From Xylocopa sonorina (taxonomy: Eukaryota; Arthropoda; Insecta; Hymenoptera; Apidae): a DNA stretch of 64,000 nt. Where the stretch lies: positions 1,116,001 to 1,180,000 of the forward strand of contig NW_027490120.1 of NCBI RefSeq assembly GCF_050948175.1, given 5' to 3'. A program made the translations under genes and the position numbers. Below, piece after piece: positions 39,033-53,805 of the stretch; within the stretch, counting starts at the first letter, position 1, and every line of letters starts with the position of its first letter. The notes below the pieces were generated by a model. It saw only the letters and a program-made list of their open reading frames with translations, was not told the origin of the DNA and made no database searches.

Positions 39033-42000
39033 TGCGCCCTTTGCTCGCAATCCGACTGTCTGCCACCTTTCTTCCTTCTCCCTTCCGTGGCCAACGCTGA
39101 TTATCCACCCGGTATTTTCTACACCGCCTCCATCTGGTTTTCGCTGCTTTTTAAAGAAGATTCCCTCTTGGCTGGCGAACCAACGAGGTCACCGGGTGGA
39201 AGGAAGGGGGTGAGATTTGAATAATTCTTTCGTGGGAGGCGATTCGAGTCTAATGGGCGCTGGGCGGCTTCTCGAGGACGAAGTTGACTAGCTTCCTTTC
39301 TGAAAGTTCGCGAAGTAGCTCTCGCGTGGGGGTGAATCGCGAAGGGGTTGGCAGTTTCGTTGCAGAGGAAATTCTGATCCCTTTTCTTTCGTTTATCGAA
39401 CGACGTTGCTCAAGTTTTCGAATAATTTCAAGTTTCAAGTGATTCTATTTCCTACGTGTTCCTACGCTGCTCAGAAAGGATAAGGTTCTTCTTTAGAAGT
39501 TGGCGAGGCGCGGCACGTTATGAAAGGTTTCGGAATTTTCTTCGCCGGTTTATCGAATGTTACGTGTCCCTAGAGTTAAACGAACCTGTCCAAGCCAGGA
39601 TTCGCTGGAAATTAAGAAGTCGCAAGAGCGAGGAAGAAATCAGTCAGTGCCTGTTCCAAGCACGATGACTTTGACTCTATCCATTCGCTTCACGCTTATC
39701 TAAATCACTTATCGATATCTTCCCGTGGTCCCGGTTTTCTTCAATATCCGATCGCCGTCGATCTTAATAATCGCAATCATATTTAACCTCGTCTCGAACT
39801 GACTTTCGCGTGTGACCCTCTGCTAACTGAACGAAATAATTTTTCTTCTGTTAGAATGTAATTAAGTATGTACGTAAATTATGTAAAATTCGGTGATCAT
39901 TTAGTAAACTCAACAGAGGGACGTTTCCAAGCGAATGGCGTTTCAATATGGCTGCCAGCTTCCTCGACGTCGCCATATTATCTACTCTCTCATTCATTCC
40001 CAAAGTTTCAACTTTCATAACCAATTTTCCATCCATGTACAATCTCCATATTCCTCAGACTTACATTAAAATCATTTACACAGAGTGGACTAACAAAAAT
40101 TCACGCTTACCCCTTTGAAATCTTTTCGAAAACCTCCAAAAACCCAGAAGAACAAACTACCCCTTTGATGGTTCTCATCGTAGTAACGTCACGCTGGCCA
40201 GAGCTAGCTTTCGAAAAATAATTCAACGGTTCGACAGGGTGGCCGGAGGCCGAGGCGATCATCGAGAAAGTACGCGGGAGCGGCGAGGGTGGCCAGACGG
40301 GACGGAGACAGAGCCAGGGCGAGTGCTCCCCGCGGAAATCAACGGGGTTGCGAGCGTTTCGATGAAATTTCCGGCGTATTGTCGGCGTTCGGCGGCCGTG
40401 AATGATCCGGAGCCACCATCAACCCCTTTGCGAAGAAGCGGGGACGGGGAACGAGGGCGAGCCTGATGGGATACGGGGATGGCGTCGCGTCCCTGGCGAC
40501 GCCGCGACGCTGACAGCGCTGCTCGCCCCTGTTCCCGCCCTTCCTCCCGTCTCTATCTCCACGTTTTCTTCGACACACCCTGGATTAAAAGCTCCCGGCT
40601 GTTTCTGCGGGCCTGCGGACCGTAACGCTCGCGTGAGCGTTGCCCAAACGAGCGCGATCATCGCTGTTGGATACGGAGGTGGGAGACGGTGAGGAAATTG
40701 AGGAATTTTTCATTCTATGGAATGGTAACACTCGAGCAATCTATTTTCGTTTAAAGAAGAAACGTTTGTGGAAGAATCAGTCCGTGTAACGCGGTGGTTT
40801 CCTTATTAGCGGCATTACATTATGGCAGTAATGTGTAGGTACGAGTAGCGAGAGGGTGATAATTAGCTGATGGCGCAGATTATCACTGTTCCCGTAACGA
40901 TTGATGAAGTAGAAGGTGCTAACGATTATTTAAACAGGTAATTAGGCAAATTAAGGCGGTACTACAGTTCCGAATAACACCACTTACGCGAACAGAGCGT
41001 ACAATGCGCCTCTGTACACGATACTATAATTTAACCGGCGTCTAACTTAATCGTCGCTAGGTAATGTGCTTCGTATTTGTCTTCTTAATGTACCATAGTT
41101 GATTTCAGAACAGATTACGGGTTCTACGAACAGACGTTTCTCTTTCAGACCTACCACTTATCGCGCAGAGAATTTTATTACTTCTGCAAAAATATGTTCT
41201 TCGATGTTAGCGCTATATTTTCGACTGTTCGCGATATTCTCCTAGCGACAGAAGCGACCATGTTGGCGATATTAGCTTGGCCGTCAGCGATGGCTACCAG
41301 CCTTTCGTCCGAGGGGGATGAAATACTTGATGATATTAAACATGAATAATGTAACGGCACGGGGACGAGGAATAGCGGCTTCGATAACGCTCTCTGGAAT
41401 ATAACATACGCAAAATCACAGTGTAACAGCTGTTTGACGTGTACCAGCCTCGCATTTAACGCAACAAAAGAAAGGATTTATTAAAATTAAAAGCGTCGAT
41501 AACCTGATATGTTCGTCTACGTTTTTAATATCTCGTGGGTCCAGGTTAAGATATCGAAGGGAGGAAAAGTTTTCTCGTTTGGTGGCGAAGCTTATTGGCA
41601 GGAATCGCGATACGGGAGTAAATTGGTCGAAACAAGAGGGCAAACAGGAAGAGGGGAAAAAATCAGTGCCGGATGACTCGCCGGTTTCCGAGCGAGCCGG
41701 AATGACTAAGTGTGAATTCAATTAAGGGTTTGTTTTAAGCGTCTATCAGAGCTTGTTTACGGACTCGCTCATTATTTACGTAACACGGTGAAATTGACAA
41801 TTTCGCCTTGGCCAATTAACGCTTTAATCGGCGCGACCCAATCGATTCTAATTTCATCGGCCCGTCGATCAATTACGTGCCTCGTGATCGTGTCAGTTCA
41901 ACTGAACTTGGCATTCTATAATATTTATCAAACTTCCAAACTATTTTTTCATCCTTTTGCGCGTCAAGACATTTTTACAAAGGATCAATTAATACTTCAC

Positions 42001-43848
42001 CCTTTCCAGAGAAAATAAACACCCGTATAATTTCCAATTCACGCGATCCAACAAGGGTCGATCCTCCGGTCCCGGATAGACGTGGACCCGTGAGAAACAG
42101 GGATGCGTGCACCGGGGGCTCCAATTCATTTCGTCCGGGCCTTCCCGTGGAAGCGTCATTAATTTGGTGCGCGACGCTGCCCCGGAAAAATGGACAAATC
42201 GGTCGAAATGTCGCGGCGTTCTTTGAGACACGCGAAACTCTAGAAGTGACTCGAGTCGACGTCGAGAAGAGATCATTACTTAAGTCGGTCGGCTCGGATA
42301 AATCTCGTATAACACGATTTTCGTCGACAAGCTACAGTATTCGTATTACAAGTCCAGATTTCCTGTTACTTCTCCGCTGAATCGCTGCATTCTTTGGTTA
42401 ATTTCGATTAGAATTGGAATTGAAGGGGACGCGATGCTGAGGACGATTTTTGTAAAGAACCAGTGGCAAGGATTTTGGTCGAGCCGATGGCGCGTCGAGA
42501 TTGAGACGTTTTTTGAAATGGACCCTGTGGAGAATCGTAGCTCGTGTCCACGCGTTGCGCTCGAGTGGGGCTGTCACAATGGGAGCAGAGCAGTGGGACG
42601 GAAAAAAGAGAGCAGCTGTGAAGAGGAGCTTGAAATGGCGATTCTATGCGCGTCACGAGTTGCTCCGCTATGATCGCTCGCCGCCTCGCCGTTCGATTTC
42701 CCTCTTTACCGCCGGTGGATTATCGTTTTTGCGAACACGATCAAGGCGAACGGTTTAATTCCGAGTCGTCACGGCTTATTAATTGATAAAGGAATCGCGC
42801 TGCGTGCCTTTGCTAACATTCAATCACCGCGTAAGGACCGCAAAACAGACAGGAGGAGTGAGCCGTACCTCGCGTTTCGAACTCAAAGGCTGACTTTCAA
42901 AGGCTGATGTTGTTTTTACCGATTTTTAACACGCCAAAGCGTAAGCATTATATTATAGCATTTCTTGTTTCAGAAGAACCGACGAGAGCCAGCAACTGTT
43001 TTATAAGGCGAAGACGACGTTAATCTCTCGATAGAGTGTAAAAGTTTCGCGTAAGAAAATGCCACGATTCTTGACGAACAGGATTAATACTGATCCCACT
43101 TCGTCCCGGAAACGAGTCAATGGAATTACAGGATTAATTACGCGAAGGGTGTTAATGTCGAATTCGGTCAACGTTGAAGGGGATGCTCGAGGACCAAGGG
43201 TCGCTGGTCACTCCCTGGATTTCGCGTAAACCACTGGCAAAACGTGTCGTCGAATATCACGAAAAACATGGATACCGTTCACTGCGCTGTTCATTTTTAT
43301 TTTCACACCACGATCCCGAAAAGAATCAACATTTTCTCACCGATGAGAGATAAATCAGACCTCCTGGGACCTTCAGTGAAATACGAAAGTCACGCTATTT
43401 GCTGGAAGACAAAATTAATTCGTGAGAACAGGCGAAAACGAAGAAAAATCATTAATCTTGCGCACTGAACTTTGTTAAGTAACGAGTACGCCGTGTTTAA
43501 CGCGCGTTGACACACACACACAGCGTACCTCGCGTGGCGCACGATCCACGGAGTTCGCGTCGAAAGGGTCGGACAACAGGAGGAAAAGGAATTTAATGAA
43601 TTATAAAGGCTCTCTAGCCGGGTCAGGGGTGGCTGGTGGGACGAGCGAGGTCGAGGGAAGGGGATTGGCAGTCGATCCAGCCGGAATTAAAACGGTTGGC
43701 CGTCGTCGGCACTGCGGTGCCGATCCGTCCTGGGGGTTTTCTTGCGCCCCGAAACCCTCTGTGTGCAGACGCGGGTCCAGGAAAGAGTTCGGGTTGGCAG
43801 AAAGAAAAAGGAGCATCGAGACGCGTCGGAGGAGGCAAAGCCGGAGTT

Positions 43849-43897
43849 GAAGAAGAAGAAGAAGAAGAAGAAGAAGAAGAAGAAGAAGAAGAAGAAA
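43849..43897. repeat. (GAA)n trinucleotide repeat, about 49 bp
   Basis: Sixteen consecutive GAA/AAG triplets, the longest perfect triplet run in the window. It explains the Glu-rich and Lys-rich open frames seen across it. Confidence 0.95.
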
Positions 43898-46800
43898 GGG
43901 AGGAGGAGAAGGAGAAGGTCGAGGCGATGGTACTAGGGGACTTGATGAGAACGCCTGGTGGGGGAGGGTTTCCGAAACAGCTCGCCGCTATCTCGACTGA
44001 TCCGATCAAGATTAATGAACGTGCGGCTTGCGAGTCCGAAGCCTTTGCGCCGCCCAGGCTGCCGTTCCGTCTCTGTCTCGTGGCTGATACTCGCGTAGCC
44101 GCGTCCTCGTCGCTCTGATTCTTTCTCTCGACCCGCTGATCCACGCAGGAGCAGCGACTAGCGACAGGTACCGTCGACGAGTTCTGGTAATAGCGCGGTT
44201 CGCGGTGGCTGATGCGTTGCCGCCGCGACCAGCTCGCGAGACGTTCCGTGGATTCGGTTTCAGAGTGTTGGACGACGGCAGGGAATGGATGGTCCGAGGA
44301 GGGCATCGTCGAATCGCGAAGGAAACGGAAGAAGTCGAGATCGATAGAAGGGAGCAGCCGGCTTGGCTGCTCCGCGATAGTTCCTCCGGTTCGAGGTTCG
44401 CTCGAGTCTTTTTGTCGACGCGTCCACGAGTTACTCCAACGGTAAGCAACCTCGGAAGATGGGGAACGACTTCGTTATCGTCCACTCGATCGCGAGTAAA
44501 CGCGACGCAAGAAATATTCCGGCGAACCGGCGACAATTTGTCGAGGACAGCCGTTCGATCGAGTACCAGAGCGTCTCCCTCGACGTTTGTTCGCAGGAAA
44601 AGTTATAAGCGGACGCGTATTAGGATTGGCAGGGTAGATAAAGCTGCGGTAGCGGTAGCCGTAGCGGTAGCAGAACTCCTCTCTTTGCGCGTGGTCCGGC
44701 TGCCTCGAGATAGATGTGTCGCCGAGACCAGGGACAGATAAAAATACACGTCCCCCTCGCGACGATGGTTTTAATTAATTCCGAGGATCGACGCGACCGC
44801 CCTTGTTAACTTTCCGGCTCGGTCGCTGCGTCAACCGCGCGTGTCCCCGATCGCTACTGTGCTGCACCACAACGGATCCGTTTAACCCTGCCCCTGTCAT
44901 AAGAACGCTCCTGCGGACAGTCTCGTTCCTTTTCTTTTTCGTCCCGGAGACTGTTGTCAGAGATACTTTGTGGATTAATAAGAAAACTTCGATTGGGACA
45001 AGAGAATGCAAAAGGAACATGCGACGAACGTGTAAATGTACGAACAACCTTTGAACAATCGATCAGTTTTTATGTACTATATTAATTGTGAATCGTTGGG
45101 AATAGAAAATAATAGCTTTAAGGGAATACGATCGAAACATCGATTTCACTTACCACAGCCATAGGGCTGTAGTTATTTATTCATCTCGTTCGAGCTGAAG
45201 ATAATTAGTTTCCGCGCCACCCGTCCTCGCTCTTCTCGCACACCCCTACCGATCGCCAAAACCACGATTCCATTATTTCTCTCCCGCGAAACGATCCGGG
45301 GCTCCCAGCGCGGCGTCCCGATTAGCACCCTATTGCTACGATACGTTGACATCTGCAAACTCTATTTCCTAGCAAGGAAGTGTCGCATTTACATTCTTTT
45401 GAAGAGAATACGAGGTTTACATGACACTTCGCAATGAATATTATAACATCATGAAACATAGAAGTGAGGTGCGGTTTTGCGTTTTAAGAAGCATTAGAAC
45501 TCTATTGCTACGATAAGTAGACATCGGCAAACGCTATTTCCTTGCAAGGAAGTGTCGCATTTACATTCTTTTGAAGCGAATACGAGGTATACATGACACT
45601 TCGCAATGAATATTATATCTTGTCATGAGACATAGAAATGAGATGCGATATCGCGATTTAAGGAGCATTAAAATTCTATTGCGTCGATATGTAGACATCT
45701 GCAAACGCTATTTCCTAGCAAGCAAGTGTCGCATTTACATTCATTTGAAGTGAATACTAGGTTTACATGACACTTCGCAATGAATATTATATCATCATGA
45801 AACATAGAAATGAGGTGCGGTATTGCATTTTAAGAAGCATTAGAACCTTATTGTTTCTATACGTAGACATCTGGAAACGCTATTTCCTAGCAAGGAAGTG
45901 TCGCATTTCCATTCTCTTGAACTGAATACGAGTTATACATGTCACTTCGCAATGAATATTATATCTCATCATGAAACAAAGAAATGAGATGCGATATCGC
46001 GATTTAAGGAGCATTAAAACTCTATTGCTTCGATAAGTAGACATCTGCAAACGCTATTACCTAGCAAGCAGGTGTCGCATTTACATTAATTTGAAGTGAA
46101 TACGAGGTATACATGACACTTCGCAATGAATATTATATCTTATCATGAAACATAGAAATGAGGAGCGAAGTCTCGTTCTAAGAAGCATTAGTACTCCATT
46201 GTTTCTATACGTAGAAATCTGCAAACTCTATTTCCTAGCAAGGAAGTGTGGCATTCACATTCATTTGAAGAGAATACGAGGTTTACATGGCACTTCGCAA
46301 TGAATATTATAACATCATGAAACATAGAAGTGAGGTGCGGTATTGCGTTTTAAGAAGCATTAGAACTCTATTGCTACGATAAGTAGACATCTGCAAACCC
46401 TATTTCCTTGCAAGGAAGTGTCGCATTTACATTCTTTTGAAGCGAATACGAGGTATACATGACACTTTCTCAATGAATATTATATCTTGTCATGAGACAT
46501 AGAAATGAGTTGCGATATGGCGTTTTAAGATGCATTAGAACTCTATTTCTACGATACGTAGACATCTGCAAAGGCTATTTCCTAGGAAGGAAGTGTCGGA
46601 TTTACATTCTTTTGAAGTGAATACGAGGTATACATAACACTTCGCAATGAATATTATATCTTATCATGAAACATAAAAATGAGTTGCGAAGTCTCGTTTT
46701 AAGAAGCATTAGAACTCTATTGTTTCTACACGTAGACATCTAGAATCGCTATTTCCTAGCAGGGAAGTGTCGCATTTACATTCTTTTGAAGTGAATACGA

Positions 46801-48479
46801 GGTATACATGACACGTGGCAATGAATATTATATCATCATGAAACATAGAAGTGAGGTGCGGTATTGCGTTTTAAGAAGCATTAGAACTCTATTGCTACGA
46901 TAAGTAGACATATGCAAACGCTATTTCCTAGCAAGGAATTGTCGCATTTTCATACTTTTGAAGAGAATACTAGGTTTACATGACACTTCGCATTGAATAT
47001 TATATCATCATGAAACATAGAAATGAGGTGCGGTATTGCATTCTAAGAAGCATTGGAACAATATTGCTACGATAAGTAGACATCTGGAAACGCTATTTCC
47101 TTGCAAGGACGTGTCGCATTTACATTCTTTTGAAGTGAATACGAGGTATACATGACACTTCGCAATGAATATTATATCTTATCATGAAACATAGAAATGA
47201 GAAGCGAAGTCTCGTTCTAGGAAGCATTAGTACCCTATTGTTTCTATACGTAGACATCTGGAAACGCCATTTCCTAGCAAGGAAGTGTCGCATTTACATT
47301 CTTTTGAAGTGAATACGAGTTATACATGACACTTCGCAATGAATATTATATCTTATCATGAAACATAGAAATGGGAAGCGAAGTCTCGTTCTAAGAATCA
47401 TTAGTACCCCATTGTTTCTATACGTAGACATCTGCAAACTCTATTTCCTAGCAAGGAAGTGTCGCACTTACATTCTTTTGGAGAGAATACGAGGTTTACA
47501 TGACACTTCGCAATGAATATTATAACTTCATGAAACATAGAAGTGAGGTGCGGTATTGCGTTTTAAGAAGCATTAGAACTCTATTGCTACGATAAGTAGA
47601 CATCTGCAAACGCTATTTCCTAGCAAGGAAGTATCGCATTTTTATTCTTTTGAAGAGAATACGAGGTTTACATGTCACTTCGCAATGAATATTATATCAT
47701 CATGAAACATAGAAGTGAGGTGCGGTATTGCGTTTTAAGAAGGATTAGAACTCTTTTGCTACGATAAGTAGACGTCTGCAAACGCTATTTCCTTGCAAGG
47801 AAGTGTCACATTTACATACTTTTGAAGTGAATACGAGGTATACATGACACTTCACAATGAATATTATATCTTATCATGAAACAAAGAAATCAGATGCGAT
47901 ATGGCGATTTAAGGAGCATTAAAACTCTATTGCTTCGATACGTGGACATCTGCAAACACTAATTCCTAGCAAGGAAGTGTCGCATTTTCAATCTTTTGAA
48001 GAGAATACGAGGTTTACATGGCACTTCGCATTGAATATTATATCATCTTGAAACATAGAAGTGAGTTGCGGTATTGTGTTTTAAGAAGCATTAGAACTCT
48101 ATTGCTACGATAAGTAGTGATCTGCAAACGCTATTTCCTTGCAAGGAAGTGTCGCATTTGCATTCCTTTAACGGAATACGAGGTATACATGACACTTCGC
48201 AATGAATATTATATCTCATCATGATACATAAAAATGAGATGCGAAGTCTCGTTTTAATAAGCGTTAGTACCCTATTGTTTCTATACGTAGACATCTGGAA
48301 ACGCTATTTCCTAGCAAGGAAGTGTCGCATTTACATTCTTTTGAAGTGAATACGAGGTATACATGACACGTGGCAATGAATATTATATCATCATGAAACA
48401 TAGAAGTGAGGTGCGGTATTGCGTTTTAAGAAGCATTAGAACTCTATTGCTACGATAAGTAGACATCTGGAAACGCTAT

Positions 48480-50155
48480 TTCCTAGCAAGGAAGTGTCGC
48501 ATTTACATTATTTTGAGGTGAATACGAGGAATACAATACACTTCACAATTAATATTATATCTTATCATGAAACATAGAAATGAGATGCGACATCTCGTTT
48601 AAGAAGCGTCAGAACTCTATTGCTTCGATACGTAGACATCTGCATACGCTATTTCCTAGCAAGGCAGTGTCGCATTTGCATTCTTTTGAAGTGAATACGA
48701 GGTACGCATAATACCCCACAATGAATATTATATCTTATAATGAAACATTGGAATGAGATGCGATATCGCCTTTTAAGAAGCATTAGTACTCTATTGCTTC
48801 GATACGTAGACATCTGCCAACGCTATTTCCTAGCAAGGGAGTGTCAGACTTACATTCTTCTGAAGTGAATACGAGTTACACTTGACACTCCGCAACGAAT
48901 ATTATATTTTATCATAAATCATAGAAATGAGATGCGATATGGCGTTTTAAGAAGCATTAGAACTCTATTGCTTCGATACGTAGATATCTGCAGACGCTAT
49001 TTCCTAGCAAGGAAGTGTCGCAATTACATTCTTTTGAAGTGAATACGAGGTATACAAAACACTTCGCAATGAATATTATATCTTATCATGAAACATGTAT
49101 ATGTGATGTGATATCGCGTTTTAAGGAGCATTAGAACACTATTGCTACGATACGTAGGCATCTGCAAACGCTATTTCCTAGCAAGGAAGTGTCGCAGTTA
49201 CATTCTTTTGAAGTGCATACGGTGAATACTTGACACTTCGCAATGAATATTATATCTTATCATGAAACATAGAAATGAGATGCGACATCTCGTTTTAAGA
49301 AGCATTAGAACTCTATTGTTTCGATACGTAGACATCTGGAAACGCTATTTCCCAGCAAGGAAGTGTCGCAGTTACATTCATTTGAAGTGTATGCGAGGTA
49401 TACATAACACTGCACAATGAATATTATATCTTAACATGAAACATAGAAATGAGATGCGATATCGCGATTTAAGAAGCATTAGAACTCTATTGCTTCGATA
49501 CGTAGACATCAGCAAACGCTATTTCCTTGCAGGGATGTGTCGCATTCACATTCTTTTGAAGTTAATATGAGGTATACATGACACGTCGCTATGAATATTA
49601 TACCTTTTCATGAAACATAGAAATGAGATGCGCTGTCGCGTTTTGAGAAGCATTAGAACTCTATTCCTACGATACGTAGACATCTGCAAACGCTATTTCC
49701 TAGCTAGGATGTGTCGCATTTACATTTCTTTGAAGTGAATACGAGGTATACATAACACTCCACAATGAATATTATATCTTATCATGAAACATAGAAATGA
49801 GATGCGTTATCGTAATTTAAGAAGCATCAGAACTATGTTGCTACGATACGTAGACATCTGCAAACGCTATTTAATCTCAAGGGAGTGTCGCATTTACATT
49901 CTTTTAAAGTGAATACGAGGTGTACATAACACTCCACAATGAATATTATACCATATAACGAATCATAGGAATGAAATGCGATATCGCGATTTAAGAAGAA
50001 TTAGATCTCTATTGCTTCAATACGGAGACATCTGCAAACGCCATTTCCTAGTAAGGAAGTATCGCATTTACATTCTTTTGAAGTGTATGCGAGGTATACA
50101 AGCCACATCGCAATGAATATTATATCTTATCATGAAACATAGAAATGAGATGCGA
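48480..50155. repeat. Higher-order duplication within the satellite, copy 1 (about 1.68 kb)
   Basis: This block of nearly ten monomers recurs at 52130-53805 with a constant offset of 3650 bp, measured at both ends (48511 to 52161 and 50101 to 53751). It shares private variants such as ATACAATACACTTCACAATT, GTACGCATAATACCCC and TATACAAGCCACATCGC. Only a few substitutions differ. Confidence 0.88.
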
Positions 50156-52129
50156 TATGGCGTTTTAAGAAGCATTAGAACTCTATTGCTACGATACGTA
50201 GATATCTGCTAACGCTATTTCCTAGCAAGGGAGTGTCACATTTATATTCTCTTGAAGTGAATACGAGGTATACATGACACACCACAATGAATATTATATC
50301 TTATCATGAAACATAGAAATGAAATGCGATATGACGATTTAAGAAGCATTAGAACTCTATTACTTCGATACGTAGACATCTGCAAACACTATTTCCTAGC
50401 AAGGAAGTGTCGCATGTACAATCTTTTGAAGTGAACACGAGGTATACATAACACACCACAATGAATATTATATCTTATCATGAAACATAGAAATGTGGTG
50501 CGATATGGTGCTTTAAGAAGCATTAGAACACTATTGCCTCGATACGTAGACATCTGCAAACGCTAGTTCCTAGCAGGGAAGTGTCGCATTTACATTCATT
50601 TGAAGTGTAGACGAGATATACGTAGCACTGCACAATGAATACTATATCTTATCATGAAACGTAGAAGTGAGTTGCTATATCGCGATTTAAGAAGCAATAG
50701 AAATCTATTGCTTCGATACTTAGACATCTGCAAACGATACTTCCTAGAAAGGAAGTGTCGCATTTACATTCATTTGAAGTGTATGCCAGGTATACCTAAC
50801 ACTGCACAATGTATATTATATCTTATCATGAAACATAGAAGTGAGATGCGATATCGCGTTTTGAGAAGCATTAGAACTCCAATGCTACGATACCTAGACA
50901 TCTGGAAACGCTATTTCCTAGCAAGGAAGTGTCGCATTTACATTCTTTTGAAGTGAATACGAGGTATACATGACACGTGGCAATGAATATTATATCATCA
51001 TGAAACATAGAAGTGAGGTGCGGTATTGCGTTTTAAGAAGCATTAGAACTCTATTGCTACGATAAGTAGACATCTGGAAACGCTATTTCCTAGCAAGGAA
51101 GTGTCGCATTTACATTATTTTGAAGTGAATACGAGGTATACATGACACTTCGCAATTAATATTATATCTTATCATGAAACATAGAAATGAGATGCGATAT
51201 CGCCGTTCTAGGAGCATTAGAACTCCATTGCTTCGATACGTAGACATCTGCAAACGCTATTTCCTAGCAAGGGAGTGTCGCATTTACATTCATTTGAAGT
51301 CTTTGCGAGGTATACATGACTCTTCGCAAATAATGTTATATCTTGTCACGAAATATAGAAATGAGATGCGGTATCGCGATTTAAGAAGCATCAGAACTCT
51401 ATTGCTGCGATGCGTAGACATCTGCAAAAGATATTCTATGGCAAGGAAGTGTCGCATTTAAATTCGTCTGAAGTGAATACGAGGAATACATAACACTCCA
51501 CAATGAATGTTATATCTTATCATAAAACATAGAATTGAGATGCGATATATCGTTTGAAGAAGCATTAGAACTCTATTGCTTCGCTACGTAGACATCTGGA
51601 AACGCTATTTCCTAGGAAGGAAGTGACGCATTTACATTCTTTTAAGTGCAGACGAGGAATACATAACCCTTCGCAATGAATATTATATCTTATCATGAAA
51701 CATATAAATGAGATGCGACATGGCGTTTTAAGAAGCATTAGAACCCTATTGCTACGACACGTAGACAACTGCAAAAGCTATTACCTAGCAAGGAAGTATC
51801 GCATTTACATTCAATTGAAGTGAATACGGGGAATTCATAACATTTCGCAATGAATATTATATTTTATCATGAGACATAGAAATGATATGCTATATCGCGT
51901 TTTAAGAAGCATTAGAACCCTATTGCTAGGATACCTAGACATCTGCAAACGCTATTTCCTTGCAAGGTAGTGTCGAATTTACTTTCTTCTGGAGAGAATA
52001 CGATGTATACATAACACTGCACAATGAATATTTTATCGTATCATGAAACATAGAAATAAGATGCGATATGGCGTTTTGAGAAGCATTAGAAGTCTAATGC
52101 TACGATACGTAGACATTAGCAAACGCTAA

Positions 52130-53805
52130 TTCCTAGCAAGGAAGTGTCGCATTTACAATATTTTGAGGTGAATACGAGGAATACAATACACTTCACAATT
52201 AATATTATATCTTATCATGAAACATAGAAATGAGATGCGACATCTCGTTTAAGAAGCGTCAGAACTCTATTGCTTCGATACGTAGACATCTGCATACGCT
52301 ATTTCCTAGCAAGGCAGTGTCGCATTTGCATTCTTTTGAAGTGAATACGAGGTACGCATAATACCCCACAATGAATATTATATCTTATAATGAAACATTG
52401 GAATGAGATGCGATATCGCCTTTTAAGAAGCATTAGTACTCTATTGCTTCGATACGTAGACATCTGCCAACGCTATTTCCTAGCAAGGGAGTGTCAGACT
52501 TACATTCTTCTGAAGTGAATACGAGTTACACTTGACACTCCGCAACGAATATTATATTTTATCATAAATCATAGAAATGAGATGCGATATGGCGTTTTAA
52601 GAAGCATTAGAACTCTATTGCTTCGATACGTAGATATCTGCAGACGCTATTTCCTAGCAAGGAAGTGTCGCAATTACATTCTTTTGAAGTGAATACGAGG
52701 TATACATAACACTTCGCAATGAATATTATATCTTATCATGAAACATGTATTTGTGATGTGATATCGCGTTTTAAGAAGCATTAGAACACTATTGCTACGA
52801 TACGTAGACATCTGCAAACGCTATTTCCTAGCAAGGAAGTGTCGCAGTTACATTCTTTTGAAGTGCATACGGTGTATACTTGACACTTCGCAATGAATAT
52901 TATATCTTATCATGAAACATAGAAATGAGATGCGACATCTCGTTTTAAGAAGCATTAGAACTCTATTGTTTCGATACGTAGACATCTGGAAACGCTATTT
53001 CCCAGCAAGGAAGTGTCGCAGTTACATTCATTTGAAGTGTATGCGAGGTATACATAACACTGCACAATGAATATTATATCTTAACATGAAACATAGAAAT
53101 GAGATGCGATATCGCGATTTAAGAAGCATTAGAACTCTATTGCTTCGATACGTAGACATCAGCAAACGCTATTTCCTTGCAGGGATGTGTCGCATTCACA
53201 TTCTTTTGAAGTTAATATGAGGTATACATGACACGTCGCTATGAATATTATACCTTTTCATGAAACATAGAAATGAGATGCGCTGTCGCGTTTTGAGAAG
53301 CATTAGAACTCTATTCCTACGATACGTAGACATCTGCAAACGCTATTTCCTAGCTAGGATGTGTCGCATTTACATTTCTTTGAAGTGAATACGAGGTATA
53401 CATAACACTCCACAATGAATATTATATCTTATCATGAAACATAGAAATGAGATGCGTTATCGTAATTTAAGAAGCATCAGAACTATGTTGCTACGATACG
53501 TAGACATCTGCAAACGCTATTTAATCTCAAGGGAGTGTCGCATTTACATTCTTTTAAAGTGAATACGAGGTATACATAACACTCCACAATGAATATTATA
53601 CCATATAACGAATCATAGGAATGAAATGCGATATCGCGATTTAAGAAGAATTAGATCTCTATTGCTTCAATACGGAGACATCTGCAAACGCCATTTCCTA
53701 GCAAGGAAGTATCGCATTTACATTCTTTTGAAGTGTATGCGAGGTATACAAGCCACATCGCAATGAATATTATATCTTATCATGAAACATAGAAATGAGA
53801 TGCGA
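52130..53805. repeat. Higher-order duplication within the satellite, copy 2 (about 1.68 kb)
   Basis: Second copy of the block at 48480-50155. Differences seen include TACATAAC here for TACAAAAC there, and CATGTATTTGTG here for CATGTATATGTG there. Identity is near 99 percent by eye, far above the between-monomer level. Confidence 0.88.

Larger units (their letters stand above)
35673..45320. other. Non-coding stretch between mir-993 and the satellite array
   Basis: No protein-coding exon is recognised. The expected next Hox gene (Dfd) has no homeobox or hexapeptide exon here. AT-rich DNA (35.8-36.7 kb) gives way to mixed CpG-rich DNA. Open frames at 43.6-44.7 kb are driven by GC content and a GAA run. 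The sequence changes abruptly to satellite at 45321. Confidence 0.5.

Noticed and set aside
43636..44741. Glu-rich and Arg-rich frames
   Set aside because: Created by the (GAA)n run and GC-rich flanks.
5776..45320. A second Hox gene (Dfd, pb) or mir-10
   Set aside because: No homeodomain helix 3, YPWM exon or second TACCCTGTAGATCCGAA-type hairpin was found; only mir-993 is present.
50654..51461. 95-100 codon frames repeating RYRVLRSIRTxLLRYVDICKRYF
   Set aside because: Read-through of satellite monomers; other monomers are interrupted, and the 172-174 bp period does not generally hold frame.
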